DNA from: an uncultured Elusimicrobiales bacterium
GTDB lineage: Bacteria > Elusimicrobiota > Elusimicrobia > Elusimicrobiales > Elusimicrobiaceae
Direction of reading: 5' to 3'
Assembly: GCA_944324645.1 (NCBI GenBank)
Contig: CALUXB010000001.1
Span: forward strand, 1 to 64,000
DNA: 64,000 nt
Shown: positions 27,881 to 37,000 of the stretch, piece by piece
Numbering within the stretch: the first letter of the stretch is position 1
Layout: every line of letters begins with the position of its first letter
Made by a program: the position numbers and the translations under genes
Notes under the pieces: generated by a model
What the model saw: only the letters and a program-made list of their open reading frames with translations
What the model was told of the DNA's origin: nothing
The model's database searches: none

Positions 27881-28486
27881 TTACCTCGTCTTAAGCCGGA
27901 AGGCCGGAATCAGCGCCGCCAGCCCAATCCAAGGAACGGCCAAATAGGCCAGGCGGAACGCAAAATGCGCCTTGGCGGAAATATAGGGATATACCATAAA
28001 CATCAGCTGGGAGCTCCCCCACGCCAAGACGGAAATAAAAACAAAAGTCATTAAAAAAGACAACAATAAAGCCGCCGCGATAATACGTTTAATATCGGTT
28101 GGTTTGCGACCGATGCGTTTTTCCAGAAAAATCAGCCAGTTGAAGCGGGTTTTACGCAGCAAAGCATCAAAAAAGGAATATAACACGGCGCCTAATACTC
28201 CTATAAAAAAACCAAAATACAAATCTATGCCTTGGGCGTATAATAGGATTGGGAGCACCGTGGCCACTACACCGCTGGGGGGGATAATGCCGCCAAGGGG
28301 TGAAATGTCGGCAAACAAAAGCTCAGCAAAAATACCCACCTGTACGCCGGCCGCCATATCCCCGGTTAAACACCCAAAAATGGGCCCTGCAATAATGGGA
28401 CGCGAAAGAAGCAGCTGGAACGCATAGGTGGTATCCAGCTCCAGCAGTGCTGCCAAAACGCATAGTAAAATTAAAGATAACGTCAT
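27881..28486 (-). CDS. PTS mannose-family component IIC, short form
   Basis: A 201-residue polytopic protein with IIC features (LLSRPIIAGPIFGCLTGDMAAGVQVGIFAELLF, then PLGGIIPPSGVVATVLP). Classical ManY/AgaC proteins are about 265 residues, so this is a shortened version with about six to seven helices. Its ATG overlaps the IIB stop by 4 nt. It would form the sugar-translocating channel with IID. Sugar specificity cannot be read from the sequence. Confidence 0.9.
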   Translation of the reverse strand: MTLSLILLCVLAALLELDTTYAFQLLLSRPIIAGPIFGCLTGDMAAGVQVGIFAELLFADISPLGGIIPPSGVVATVLPILLYAQGIDLYFGFFIGVLGAVLYSFFDALLRKTRFNWLIFLEKRIGRKPTDIKRIIAAALLLSFLMTFVFISVLAWGSSQLMFMVYPYISAKAHFAFRLAYLAVPWIGLAALIPAFRLKTR

Positions 28487-28950
28487 ACGATGTTTTCTTT
28501 TACGGAAATAGACTTGGAACTGGGCACGGCCCGGGTTTCAATGTCTATTCCCAAATCGCTCAATATGCGCAGCGTTCTTTTGTCTGTGGCGTCTAAAAAT
28601 ACGTTTTCCGCCAGTTTCTGCGCCCCTTCTTTAAAATGCATCCCGCCAATGTTTAATGATTTGATTTGCAGCCCGTCTTCCAAAAGCGGGTTTAAGTCCT
28701 GTAAAGATCCCATTAGCAGAAAAATGCGTTTTTTGGACGCACTCATATACCCTACGCACCGCGCCGGATCCAGCACCGTCAGTTCATATTCAAACGGCAG
28801 CGACAGGCGCAATAGATTTTTATTCACGCGGTTTTCCCGCTCACGGGGGCAGGGAATAACCACCTCGTCAATATTCAGTTCGGGCAGCCAGGCTTGCACG
28901 ATTTGTCCGTGTATCAGCCGGTCGTCCACCCGCGCAAAAACAATAGGCAT
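28483..28950 (-). CDS. PTS mannose-family component IIB
   Basis: A 155-residue cytoplasmic protein. The phosphorylated His14 lies in FARVDDRLIHGQIVQAW, the family signature. IIB accepts phosphate from IIA and passes it to the sugar bound by IIC-IID. Separate IIA and IIB genes are found here instead of the fused ManX of E. coli. It begins one base after the IIA gene ends and overlaps IIC by 4 nt. Confidence 0.93.
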   Translation of the reverse strand: MPIVFARVDDRLIHGQIVQAWLPELNIDEVVIPCPRERENRVNKNLLRLSLPFEYELTVLDPARCVGYMSASKKRIFLLMGSLQDLNPLLEDGLQIKSLNIGGMHFKEGAQKLAENVFLDATDKRTLRILSDLGIDIETRAVPSSKSISVKENIV

Positions 28951-28951
28951 A

Positions 28952-29356
28952 TTACAGCCCCTTAATTAAAAGCTCCGTTGCGTTGATTACTGCCCGTTTG
29001 CCGTCTGCTTCAATTTTTTCCGCCAATTCTTTGGCCGCCAGTTTTTTGCGGCTGTTTAAAGCGGTCAGCAGCATACTGAGATTCATCCCCGTAATCACGT
29101 GGCATTTGGGGTTTTCTTTGGTGGCTGTTAAAGCGATATTGGTGGCGCTGCCGCCAAAAATATCGGTCAACACAATAGCCCCGTCCGTTGCATCTGCAAG
29201 GAGATTTTTTAGTTCTTGTGCGCCCTGCTCCACAGAGCTGGACGTCGTAACCGAGAGCGTCTGCACGCCTTCGGCGGGCTTGCCCAAAATTTGGGCTGCC
29301 GTGGCCAACATTTCCGCAGCCAAATGGCCGTGGGTTACTAAAATGAGTTTTACCAT
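28952..29356 (-). CDS. PTS mannose-family component IIA
   Basis: A 134-residue protein starting MVKLILVTHGHLAAEML; His9 in the THG motif is the expected phosphorylation site. The DIFGGSATNIAL segment is also typical of EIIA-Man. It receives phosphate from HPr. It sits one base after rapZ and one before IIB, clearly in the operon. Confidence 0.93.
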   Translation of the reverse strand: MVKLILVTHGHLAAEMLATAAQILGKPAEGVQTLSVTTSSSVEQGAQELKNLLADATDGAIVLTDIFGGSATNIALTATKENPKCHVITGMNLSMLLTALNSRKKLAAKELAEKIEADGKRAVINATELLIKGL

Positions 29357-29357
29357 A

Positions 29358-30212
29358 TTATAATCCTATATCCCTGTGAAATTCCGACGCACTTAACCCT
29401 TGTTTGCGCAGCGTTTCCGCCAGTTGGTGCGCCATAAATACGCTGCGGTGTTTGCCGCCGGTGCAGCCGATGGCGATGGTCAAATAGCTTTTCCCTTCTT
29501 TAATGTATTTGGGAATGAGGTATTTAATCAAATCGGCAAAGCGGTCAGCAAATTCCTGTGACTCTTTAAAAGACAAAATATAATCCTGCACGGCTTTATC
29601 CAGCCCGGTTTTATTTTTCAGTCCTTTTACATAATATGGGTTGGGTAAAAAGCGTACGTCCATTACAATATCTGCTTCTTTTGTGATACCATTTTTAAAG
29701 CCAAAAGACACAACGGAAATTTGCATTTCCCCTTCTTTTTTGAGTTCCAGCAAGGCGGAAAGCTTTTCTTTGAGTTCCCCTAATTTCAAATCCGTTGTGT
29801 CAATCACTTTGTCGGCTGCAATTTTAATAGGGGTTAATAACTCGTGTTCGTGAGCAATGGCCGCCGCCAGTTTTTTATGCAGCGGATGTTTGTGCTTGGT
29901 TTCTGAGAAACGGCGTATCAGGCATTCTTCCGAAGCGTCTAAAAAGATAACTTTTGGGGAAAAATCGTCTTTAGTCAGATTTTTAAGCATAGCCGGCAGC
30001 TCGCGCAGGCGTTCCCCTTCCCGCACGTCCACCCCTAAAGCTACGTTTTGCAATTCGGGCCTTTCGGTAACGTAAGCGGCAAACTGTTTAAAAAGGGCCA
30101 ACGGCAAGTTATCTACACAATAAAACCCGAAATCGCCAAAAATCTTCAGCGCCTGGCTTTTGCCCGCGCCGCTCATACCGGTAATAATAAACAGTTTTCT
30201 TTTAGCTTGCAT
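29358..30212 (-). CDS. rapZ: RNase adapter / nucleotide-binding protein RapZ
   Basis: The 284-residue protein shows the Walker A motif GMSGAGKS near residue 12, the CVDNLP motif that is diagnostic for RapZ/YvcJ, and the C-terminal [10 protein letters not shown] motif. In E. coli RapZ steers RNase E to GlmZ and senses glucosamine-6-phosphate; in Gram-positives its role is less clear. Its start overlaps the end of hprK by 11 nt. Confidence 0.96.
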   Translation of the reverse strand: MQAKRKLFIITGMSGAGKSQALKIFGDFGFYCVDNLPLALFKQFAAYVTERPELQNVALGVDVREGERLRELPAMLKNLTKDDFSPKVIFLDASEECLIRRFSETKHKHPLHKKLAAAIAHEHELLTPIKIAADKVIDTTDLKLGELKEKLSALLELKKEGEMQISVVSFGFKNGITKEADIVMDVRFLPNPYYVKGLKNKTGLDKAVQDYILSFKESQEFADRFADLIKYLIPKYIKEGKSYLTIAIGCTGGKHRSVFMAHQLAETLRKQGLSASEFHRDIGL

Positions 30213-31158
30213 TGTTTTTGGTGGTTGCCCGTTTCATACGGTCCAGCATACGGCGGCTAAATTCCTTGGCGGAAAAAATACCTTGCGCCTTAAGCTGCTG
30301 GTTTAAGGCGGCCACTTCTATCAGCACCGCCAAATTGCGCCCCGGGGTAACCGGCAGGCGCAGACAGGGTACTTCTAAACCTAAAATTTCCGAAGTTTTC
30401 TGTTCTACCCCCAAACGGTCTATATTTTTGACCGGCGGGGTGAGCACTACTTCCAAATCTATGGCCATTTCGTCTAGGGTGGACCCTACCCCAAACAAAA
30501 GCTCTACATCTAAAATCCCCAAACCCCGCACTTCCATATAGTGTTTGAGCATTTCAGGGCAAGAGCCTACCAAAAAACGGCCCCAGCGTTTTTGTACTTC
30601 CACCACGTCATCAGCCACTAAAATGTGCCCCCGCTTAATCAACTCCAGCGCGCATTCGCTTTTGCCAATGCCCGCTTCCCCCCGGATGAGCACGCCAATA
30701 CCGCTGACGTTTAAGAGCACCCCGTGCAAGTGGGTCACGGGGGAGAGCTGCTCATCTAAAAAGCGGGAAAATTCCGCCACAAACGCGGCAGATTCCATAG
30801 TAGTTTTCAGCACCGGCACGTCCGCTTCCAAACAGGCTTTTTTAATGGCTGGAAAGGGGTCTTGGTCGGCGGCCATAATTACACAGGGCACCCGCCCTTT
30901 GCCTAGCATCTTGGCAATGTTGGCCTTTAAAAGCGCCGGCTTTTCTTTGGCGCAAAAAGCGTGTTCCCCTTTGCCAAATACCTGAATGGCGTTGGCGCGG
31001 AAATGGTCCAAGTGTCCGCACAAAGCCAACCCCGGGCGGTTAATGCTGGGGGTGGTAATCTCGCGGTGCACATATCTTTTACCGCAAACCAGCTCCAGGT
31101 GAAGACGTTTCACCTGGAGCAGTTCGCTGACTGTTACGGATTTGGTAAATTCCTGCAC
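30202..31158 (-). CDS. hprK: HPr kinase/phosphorylase
   Basis: The 318-residue protein has the C-terminal P-loop GEAGIGKS (160-167), His145 in THLHG upstream of it, and the HprK signature [13 protein letters not shown] (208-220). HprK phosphorylates HPr Ser46 with ATP or PPi and reverses this, linking PTS activity to energy state. The PPi-dependent phosphofructokinase at 41234-42922 makes a link through PPi attractive but speculative. It lies 11 nt downstream of hpf. Confidence 0.96.
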   Translation of the reverse strand: MQEFTKSVTVSELLQVKRLHLELVCGKRYVHREITTPSINRPGLALCGHLDHFRANAIQVFGKGEHAFCAKEKPALLKANIAKMLGKGRVPCVIMAADQDPFPAIKKACLEADVPVLKTTMESAAFVAEFSRFLDEQLSPVTHLHGVLLNVSGIGVLIRGEAGIGKSECALELIKRGHILVADDVVEVQKRWGRFLVGSCPEMLKHYMEVRGLGILDVELLFGVGSTLDEMAIDLEVVLTPPVKNIDRLGVEQKTSEILGLEVPCLRLPVTPGRNLAVLIEVAALNQQLKAQGIFSAKEFSRRMLDRMKRATTKNNAS

Positions 31159-31169
31159 CGCTGCCTCTG

Positions 31170-31721
31170 TTATTTTTTCTTAACCGGTTTAATCAGCCCG
31201 TATGTGCCGTCTAAGCGTTTGAAAATCAGGTTGATTTGTTTGGAATCTTCGTCCAAGAACATCCAGAAGGAATAGCCCAGGCGTTCCATTTCGTAGGCGG
31301 CGTCTTCCGGGTTCATCGGGGTAACTTCCACCTGCTTAATGACGGAGAATTTCACGTCATTGGGCGGCAAAAGAATATGGTCGCTGAACGTGGCGATTTC
31401 TTCCACAACGGCCGTTTTCTTGGCGGCGCGTTTGGATTTGCTTTTTTCTTTGGCTTTTTTCAGCTGCGCTTCTGCTTTAACGGCAGCGGCGTCAATGGCT
31501 TTGTACAAATCGGTTTCCACGGCGGTAGCGCTGATTGGATTTTTGCCCCCGGTATGAATGATAATTTCGGCGCGCTGGTTGATTTTCTTTTCTACAGACA
31601 GCAGCACCTGCGCCCACACAATGTGGTCCACATAGTTTTCAATTTTGCTGACGCGGGTTTGCACAAACTGTTTGATAGCGGGCGTCAGTTTAATATTTTT
31701 AGCGGTAACTTTAATTTCCAT
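31170..31721 (-). CDS. hpf: Ribosome hibernation promoting factor, long form
   Basis: The 183-residue protein has the RaiA/HPF N-terminal domain (MEIKVTAKNIKLTPAIKQFV; about 1-105), a Lys/Ala-rich linker and the C-terminal dimerisation domain (VEVTPMNPEDAAYEMERLGYSFWMFLDEDSKQINLIFKRLDGTYGLI). Long HPF forms 100S ribosome dimers in stationary phase. GGAGG precedes the ATG. It is the first gene of the PTS operon and has a probable 170-nt leader. Confidence 0.95.
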   Translation of the reverse strand: MEIKVTAKNIKLTPAIKQFVQTRVSKIENYVDHIVWAQVLLSVEKKINQRAEIIIHTGGKNPISATAVETDLYKAIDAAAVKAEAQLKKAKEKSKSKRAAKKTAVVEEIATFSDHILLPPNDVKFSVIKQVEVTPMNPEDAAYEMERLGYSFWMFLDEDSKQINLIFKRLDGTYGLIKPVKKK

Positions 31722-31901
31722 ATTTCCTCCGTAGTCTTAACGGGAAACCCGTACAGACATTTAATCATTAATCTTCTCTCGGTGTCAACGGCGTTTTCAG
31801 GCGGGGCGGCTATACCCGTAAGACGGGGCCGCGGGCCGGTGTCGGCGCGTCGCGGACAGAGGGAAACGGACAACACACGCCGCCGGGGGCGGCGTTGCTA
31901 C

Positions 31902-31929
31902 AGTATAAGCTGGAAACGAAAAAAAACAA
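31902..31929 (-). promoter_or_regulatory. hpf: Probable promoter of the hpf-PTS operon
   Basis: On the minus strand TTGTTT (31929-31924), 16-nt spacer and TATACT (31907-31902). The start would be near 31895, giving hpf a leader of about 170 nt with several GC-rich hairpins, including a perfect 8-bp stem at 31875-31893 close to the start and ACGGG/CCCGT at 31740-31752 just before the ribosome site. Confidence 0.5.
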
Positions 31930-31938
31930 GGGAAAATT

Positions 31939-31947
31939 TGTTAAGAT
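31939..31947 (+). promoter_or_regulatory. Possible extended -10 promoter of the glycosyltransferase leader
   Basis: TGTTAAGAT has the TG-N-TANNNT form of an extended -10 box; no good -35 is seen. Transcription from about 31954 would give a leader of about 294 nt. Confidence 0.4.
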
Positions 31948-31953
31948 AAAAGG

Positions 31954-32250
31954 ACATAAGGAGAATGATTTTGTAAGGCCCTAATCCGGCTTTTATTTTA
32001 ATCTGTTTTTGGAATCCTGTGGAAACAGGATGAGCTGTAGCTTTAGGCTGCGGCACTATTCACTCCAAAAACAGTCGTTTTAGGTGTTATGCATACGGCC
32101 TAATTACCCGTATGTATAAGACCGAGAGCTGTTTGTCATCCTCAGATGACAGACAGCCGCGGCTGTTTGTCTTTGGGTGAGTGAATAGGCTCAGGACTTA
32201 CAGCCGTTTTTGTTTCCTCCGGGAATCCGCAAACCAAGGAGGAAACAATG
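31954..32250 (+). promoter_or_regulatory. Structured leader RNA with pseudoknot and RBS-hiding hairpin
   Basis: Pairings that can be read directly: P1 32003-32012/32065-32074 (10 bp, perfect) closes a junction with P2 32014-32020/32025-32031 (7 bp, GGAA loop) and P3 32034-32041/32047-32054 (8 bp). Junction strand 32056-32064 pairs with 32180-32188, a pseudoknot. P5 is 32087-32098/32108-32119 (12 bp). P6 32128-32140/32145-32157 (13 bp) competes with 32148-32157/32162-32171. P7 32210-32220/32238-32248 (11 bp, perfect) covers GGAGG and the A of the ATG. Every non-Watson-Crick pair is G-U in the plus-strand RNA, so the plus strand is the likely transcript. Behaves like a translational switch; no known riboswitch class recognised. 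Confidence 0.6.
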
Positions 32251-33219
32251 ACCCCTGAAATATCTGTTTTAATCCCCGTTTATAATGCGGAGAAATACCT
32301 GCCCCAGTGCTTGCGTTCTTTGCAGGAGCAGACTTTTTCTGATTTTGAAATCATCTGCATAGATGACGGTTCCACAGACAAATCCCGTCAAATTATTCAA
32401 AACGCCGCCCTGGCGGACCCGCGCATTTGTCTTATCTGCCAGACTAATCAAGGGGTCGCTTTCACCCGCAACCGGCTTATAAAGCAGGCCCGGGGAACGT
32501 ACATAGCTTTTGTGGATGCCGATGATTTTGTGTTGCCGGAATATTTAGAAAAACTTTATAAAACAGCCAAAGAAAGTGCGGCAGAGATAGTGAAGTGTTT
32601 CTTTTACGAAACGGAAGAAGATGGCTCCTTGCGTTCAAAGGCACACTGTACAAAGGGGTTTTACCGGGTGCCTGCAAAAAAAGATGCGTCGCGCTTTCGG
32701 GCAGGCTACGAAGATTCTGTCTTGTGGGGGAAACTTTTTCAACGTCTGTGGCTGGAAAAAAATCAATTTGAATTTTGGCCGGGCCGTGTGGCGGAAGATT
32801 TCCCCTTTGTTGTGCTTACCTTTCTGTTTGCCGATAAAATTGCAGTAGTTGCGGAAAGATTATATTGTTACCGAAAAGGGCTTAGTCAGGCAATTACCAG
32901 CGGTTCTTGGAATTTGACAGTAGGGGTTTTGCTCAATCTTTTGTCGTTGCGGGAGGATTTGCTTTGCAGAAACCGCTGGAACAGACAAACCGCTTCGGAG
33001 TGGCTGCGCGCTGCCGTGTGGAGCTATTGCCGCTTGCGCAAATTTTCTATACAGCAGCGTCAGCAACAGCAGGAGTTGACGCGCCGCGTGTGGCAGCAGA
33101 TGAAGCAAACAGTAAGATATTGTTCTTTTTTGCCTCAGCTGCGCTGGCGGTTGTTTTTTCTCTTAGTTTCTGTATGCGGCCCAAAGAGCCGTTTCTTCTG
33201 GGGAAAAATTTTCAGATAA
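32248..33219 (+). CDS. Family 2 glycosyltransferase
   Basis: The 323-residue protein has a GT-A fold start (EISVLIPVYNAEKYLPQCLRSL), the nucleotide-binding IDDGSTDKS motif near residue 33, GVAFTRNRLIKQARGTYIAFVDADD with the metal-binding DxD near 90, and a variable C-terminal half with basic and aromatic residues. GT2 enzymes of this kind transfer sugars to LPS, capsule or exopolysaccharide. It is a single gene with no neighbouring polysaccharide cluster, and is unusual in having a long structured leader with a hidden ribosome site. Confidence 0.9.
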   Translation: MTPEISVLIPVYNAEKYLPQCLRSLQEQTFSDFEIICIDDGSTDKSRQIIQNAALADPRICLICQTNQGVAFTRNRLIKQARGTYIAFVDADDFVLPEYLEKLYKTAKESAAEIVKCFFYETEEDGSLRSKAHCTKGFYRVPAKKDASRFRAGYEDSVLWGKLFQRLWLEKNQFEFWPGRVAEDFPFVVLTFLFADKIAVVAERLYCYRKGLSQAITSGSWNLTVGVLLNLLSLREDLLCRNRWNRQTASEWLRAAVWSYCRLRKFSIQQRQQQQELTRRVWQQMKQTVRYCSFLPQLRWRLFFLLVSVCGPKSRFFWGKIFR

Positions 33220-33415
33220 AGCGGCTTTGCCTATTATGTTTGGGGGCAGCCTGGCCATTTACGAAACTTCCGAAAGAGAGAAAGAAAAATTTTGCACCGC
33301 AAGCAGTGTGTTGGAAGAATGAAGTCTTGAAACAAACTGTGAGCCGTTTGCTTTGAAATCCCATTTTGCTTCTTTGTGGTGTTGGCAACAAAACGCAGCA
33401 ATCTGTTGTAAATAA

Positions 33416-33447
33416 GGCAAAAAAACGCCCCGCTAATGCGGGGCGTT
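33416..33447 (-). terminator. Rho-independent terminator of the small repeat protein gene
   Basis: AACGCCCCGC (33424-33433) and GCGGGGCGTT (33438-33447) with loop TAAT; read on the minus strand it is followed by a T-run. Confidence 0.88.
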
Positions 33448-33450
33448 AAA

Positions 33451-33675
33451 TTATTTGGCGTTAACCATTTTGGCTCTGGAGATATCGCCTTTCTTGTCCA
33501 AGAAATACAGATATCCTTTTTCTTTCTTGATGCCGGTTTTTTCTACTTTTTTGGGCTTGCCGCCTTTTTTGCCGCCGCGGGCCATTTGCACACGGGCCAC
33601 GTCGCCGTCTTTGTCAATGTAGTAGAGGAAGCCGTCTTCGCGTTCTACACCAATTTTGAGTACTTTTTCTGCCAT
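33451..33675 (-). CDS. Small basic protein with two internal repeats
   Basis: From the ATG at 33675 (AGGAGG ten bases upstream) the protein is 74 residues. It consists of two repeats of about 30 residues: KIGVEREDGFLYYIDKDGDVARVQMARG and KTGIKKEKGYLYFLDKKGDISRAKMVNAK, joined by a GGKKGGKPKK linker. Each repeat has a GxLYxxDKxGDxxRxxM core, suggesting paired beta hairpins. The protein is very basic, so nucleic-acid or ribosome contact is possible. It is a stand-alone gene with its own terminator. I do not recognise the family. A longer frame from 33747 is less likely. Confidence 0.8.
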   Translation of the reverse strand: MAEKVLKIGVEREDGFLYYIDKDGDVARVQMARGGKKGGKPKKVEKTGIKKEKGYLYFLDKKGDISRAKMVNAK

Positions 33676-34014
33676 ATAATTTGTTCCTCCTTTCAGGAAA
33701 CATATTGCAGGGTTCGGATTTTTTAAAACGTCTAAAATGTTTGCCATCCGCTTGCGATACTTCCAGCCGCGGAGGGGTGTCCGGCACCCTTACCGAAAAA
33801 GTCTAATAAATATTCGTTTCTTTTGCAAGCCCTTTTTTCCTCGGAGCGCTGAAAAATCTCTCTCGGAGCGTCTTTTTCTTGTTTTTTGCTCTACGCGTAA
33901 GAGTGTCCAAATGTGGCGCCGGGCGGCTTTCGGGCCGGGCGCTCTTTGCCTGTAATAGCGTGGCAAATGTTATAATACATATATATATCCCCTATTATAG
34001 AGGACGGTACGCTC
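33676..34014. other. Intergenic region with the smc promoter
   Basis: A 339-nt divergent gap. It holds an extended -10 box TGTTATAAT at 33968-33976 reading towards smc, a GC-rich inverted repeat around 33914-33942, and two copies of CTCGGAGCG about 30 nt apart near 33840 and 33867. No gene is seen. Confidence 0.5.
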
Positions 34015-37000
34015 ATGTATTTAAAAGCCATAGAAATCGTTGGTTTCAAATCTTTTGCCGACAAAGTGCGTTTGGACTTTGAACCCGGTATTACCTGTGT
34101 GGTAGGGCCCAACGGCTGCGGCAAATCCAACGTAATAGACTCTGTGCGCTGGACGATTGGTGAGATGAGCTGGAAAGCGCTGCGTTCTGCTTCTATGGTG
34201 GACATCATTTTCAACGGCACGGCTAAACGCGCGCCGCTGAATATGGCGCAGGTCAGTATGATTTTTGACAATTCCACGCGCAACCTGCCGCTGGATTTTA
34301 ATGAAATTACCGTCAGCCGCAAAATCTTCCGCTCCGGGGAAAGCGAATATTATTTAAACAAAGTGCAGTGCCGCCTGCGCGATATCCGCGATTTGTTTTT
34401 AGATACGGGTATCGGCGGGGAAGGCTACGCCATTATTGACCAGGGCGGCGTGGAAAGCGTGCTTTCCGCCACGCCGGAACAGCGCCGCGAAATGTTTGAA
34501 GAAGTGGCCGGCGTGTCTAAGTACAAGGCCAAGCGGGAAGAATGTATCCGCCGGTTGGAGCGGGTGGATATGGATTTGGCGCGCCTGTCTGACACCGTGG
34601 CCTTGATTGCCGAGCAAATTAAAAAATTAGACGGCGAAGCGCGCAAAGCCCGCCTGTACCAAAAATACCGCGACGAACTGAAAGAAAGCGAAATAGCCAT
34701 TTCCCTTTGCTCCATTAAAGAGGCCGACGGCCTGATAGCCAAACACAGCGCCGAGCTGGAGCCGGTGCTGCGGCGCGCCCAAGATTTGGATAACCAAATT
34801 TCCGCGCAGGAAGGGCAAACTGCGGCAATGGATTTAAACTTAACCCACAAACAAAAAGAAGTGGCCCAGTTTAATGAAAAAATAGCCGCCAGCAAATACC
34901 AGGTGGGGTTATTGGAAGGGGCGATTAAAAACTGCGACAGTTTAACCGCCGAATTTACCGCCCAGCTGGCTGCCTCCGGCAGCGAAGCCGAACGCGGCCA
35001 AAGCCGTATTAAAGAGATAGAGCCCGCCATTGCCAAACTCAAAGCACAGTTGGCGGAGTTGGAAGGCCAACTGGCCCCGCTGCAAAAACAGTATAACGAA
35101 GAATTTGCCCTGTCCCAAAAACAAGAGCAAGACCTGCGCAACGCAGACGTGCAAATCCAGCGCGCCAGCACCGATTTAATGCGTCTGGTGCAAAACCAAA
35201 TGGAATGCCAAAACAAAATTTCCTTGGAGCAAGCCAACGTACAGCGCGAGAGTGAAGATTTAATTACGCTGGAGAAAAGCAGCCAGGCAGACAGCGGCGT
35301 AGAAGGCGTGCGCCGCGCGCTGGAAGAAATCCGCGCCCGCTTGCAGGAAAAGCAAAACGCCGCCAGCCAGGCGCGTGAGCAAATTGCCCAGCAGGAAAGC
35401 GCAGTTAAAGATTTACAGCAGAAACGCAGCGCGCTTAATGAACAGCTCTCTACGGTAAAATCCGAAAAAGCCGCTTTAAACGCCAAGCTGGAGTTAATCC
35501 GCACCCAGGGCGAGAACGACCCCTATTGGGTGGGGGTTAAAGTGGCGTGCGAGTCTAATCTGAGCGGTGTAAAAGGCACACTGCGCAAGGCGCTTAAATA
35601 CCAGCCGGCAGACGCTACTGCCGTGGAAGAGGCGTTTGGCAAGTATTTAGACGCCGTGTTGTGCGAAAACGAAGCCGCCGCCAAGGCCGCTGTGGAAAAA
35701 TTAAAAGCGCACGGCAAAGCGCGCTGTAAATTTATTTTATTAGACCAAGTGCCTGCGGCGCCGTCCGTTTCCGGCACGCTTAAAAGTCGTTTGCAATACA
35801 AGCCGGAGCTGGAAAATTTGATTTCTTTACTTATTGGCGGTTATGACGCGGCAGATGACGGAGCGTTGCGCGGGGGCTTTTTCCTCAGCGCCGGCGCGCC
35901 CGGCGTAACCGCGCCGGAAGCCTACTGGGGGGAAGAAGAAAGCGCCCGCCAGGCGCTGGCGGACAAAACGGCTCAGGAAGAAGAATTTTCCCGCCAGACC
36001 ATTGCCAATTACGAAGCGTTGCAAAAGGCCGAAGAAGCCCTGCGTACCCTGCGCGTGAGCGCCCAGGAAGCGGCGGTAGCCGCCGGGGCGGTGCAGGGAG
36101 AGCTGGTCGCCAAAGAGCGGGAGCTGAAACAGGCGGAAGAGGCCCTGGCCAAAGCCGCCGCCCAAAAGCAGGAACTGATGGCGCGGGTGGACCGGCGCAA
36201 ACAAAATGTGCAGCAGCTGCAGCAAAATTTGCAGAGCATTTTGAAACAGCAGGAAGATATAAAAACGCAGACGGAAAACCTGAAAACGCAGAAAATAGAA
36301 CTGCAAAAACAGACCGAGCAAACCAAAGGCCGCCTCAACAGCTTAAACGGAGCTTTGTACGAATTTAAAATCCGTAAAAACAATGTGGAAGTGGACCTGA
36401 AATCTACGGAATTTGAATATAATACCTTACTGCAAAATGAAGGCAAACGCGCCGAGGCGGCCAAATCCGCCCACGCCCGCTTGCAGGCTTTGGCGGAGGA
36501 AAAACTGTCCACTCAGGCCAAGCTCTCCACCGAGCGCGACACCTTGGCCGGCCTGGAAACCGACGAATACAAATTGCGTGAGTCATTGGAAGTGTTGAAG
36601 AAAGAATACAACGATAAAATGACCGTGCTCAACGCCAATAAAAAACAGCTTTCTGAGCTACATATCAAACAAAACGATTTGGAAAACGCGCTCTCCAATG
36701 CCCGCCGCCAGCGCACGACGGTGGTAAATAACCTCTTTGAAAGCTGGAACATTACGCCGGAAGAGGCGCAAATGAACTTTGGCGATAAACAGGTGGATTA
36801 TGAACGCGTAAAAATGATGCGCAAACGCATTGAGAATATGGGCGCCGTCAATATGACCGCGCCGGAAGAATACGACGCACTGACTGAGCGGCACAACTTC
36901 CTCAAAACCCAAATCAATGACTTGGAAGAAGCCAAAAAAGACTTGCGCTCCGCCATTCACAAAATCAATGTCACCACGCGCGATAATTTCCGCTATACCT

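Noticed and set aside
31965-31976. Three-codon open frame ATG-ATT-TTG-TAA after AAGGAG in the glycosyltransferase leader (possible leader peptide)
   Set aside because: The ribosome site is one base from the ATG, too close to work, and such short frames arise easily by chance.
32014-32041. Hammerhead-ribozyme-like GAAAC and GATGAG motifs
   Set aside because: The invariant CTGATGA core and the correct three-helix order are missing.
34425-35504. Long minus-strand frame inside smc
   Set aside because: Mirror frame of the codon-biased coiled-coil gene; Ser/Cys/Arg-rich product with no motif and no ribosome site.
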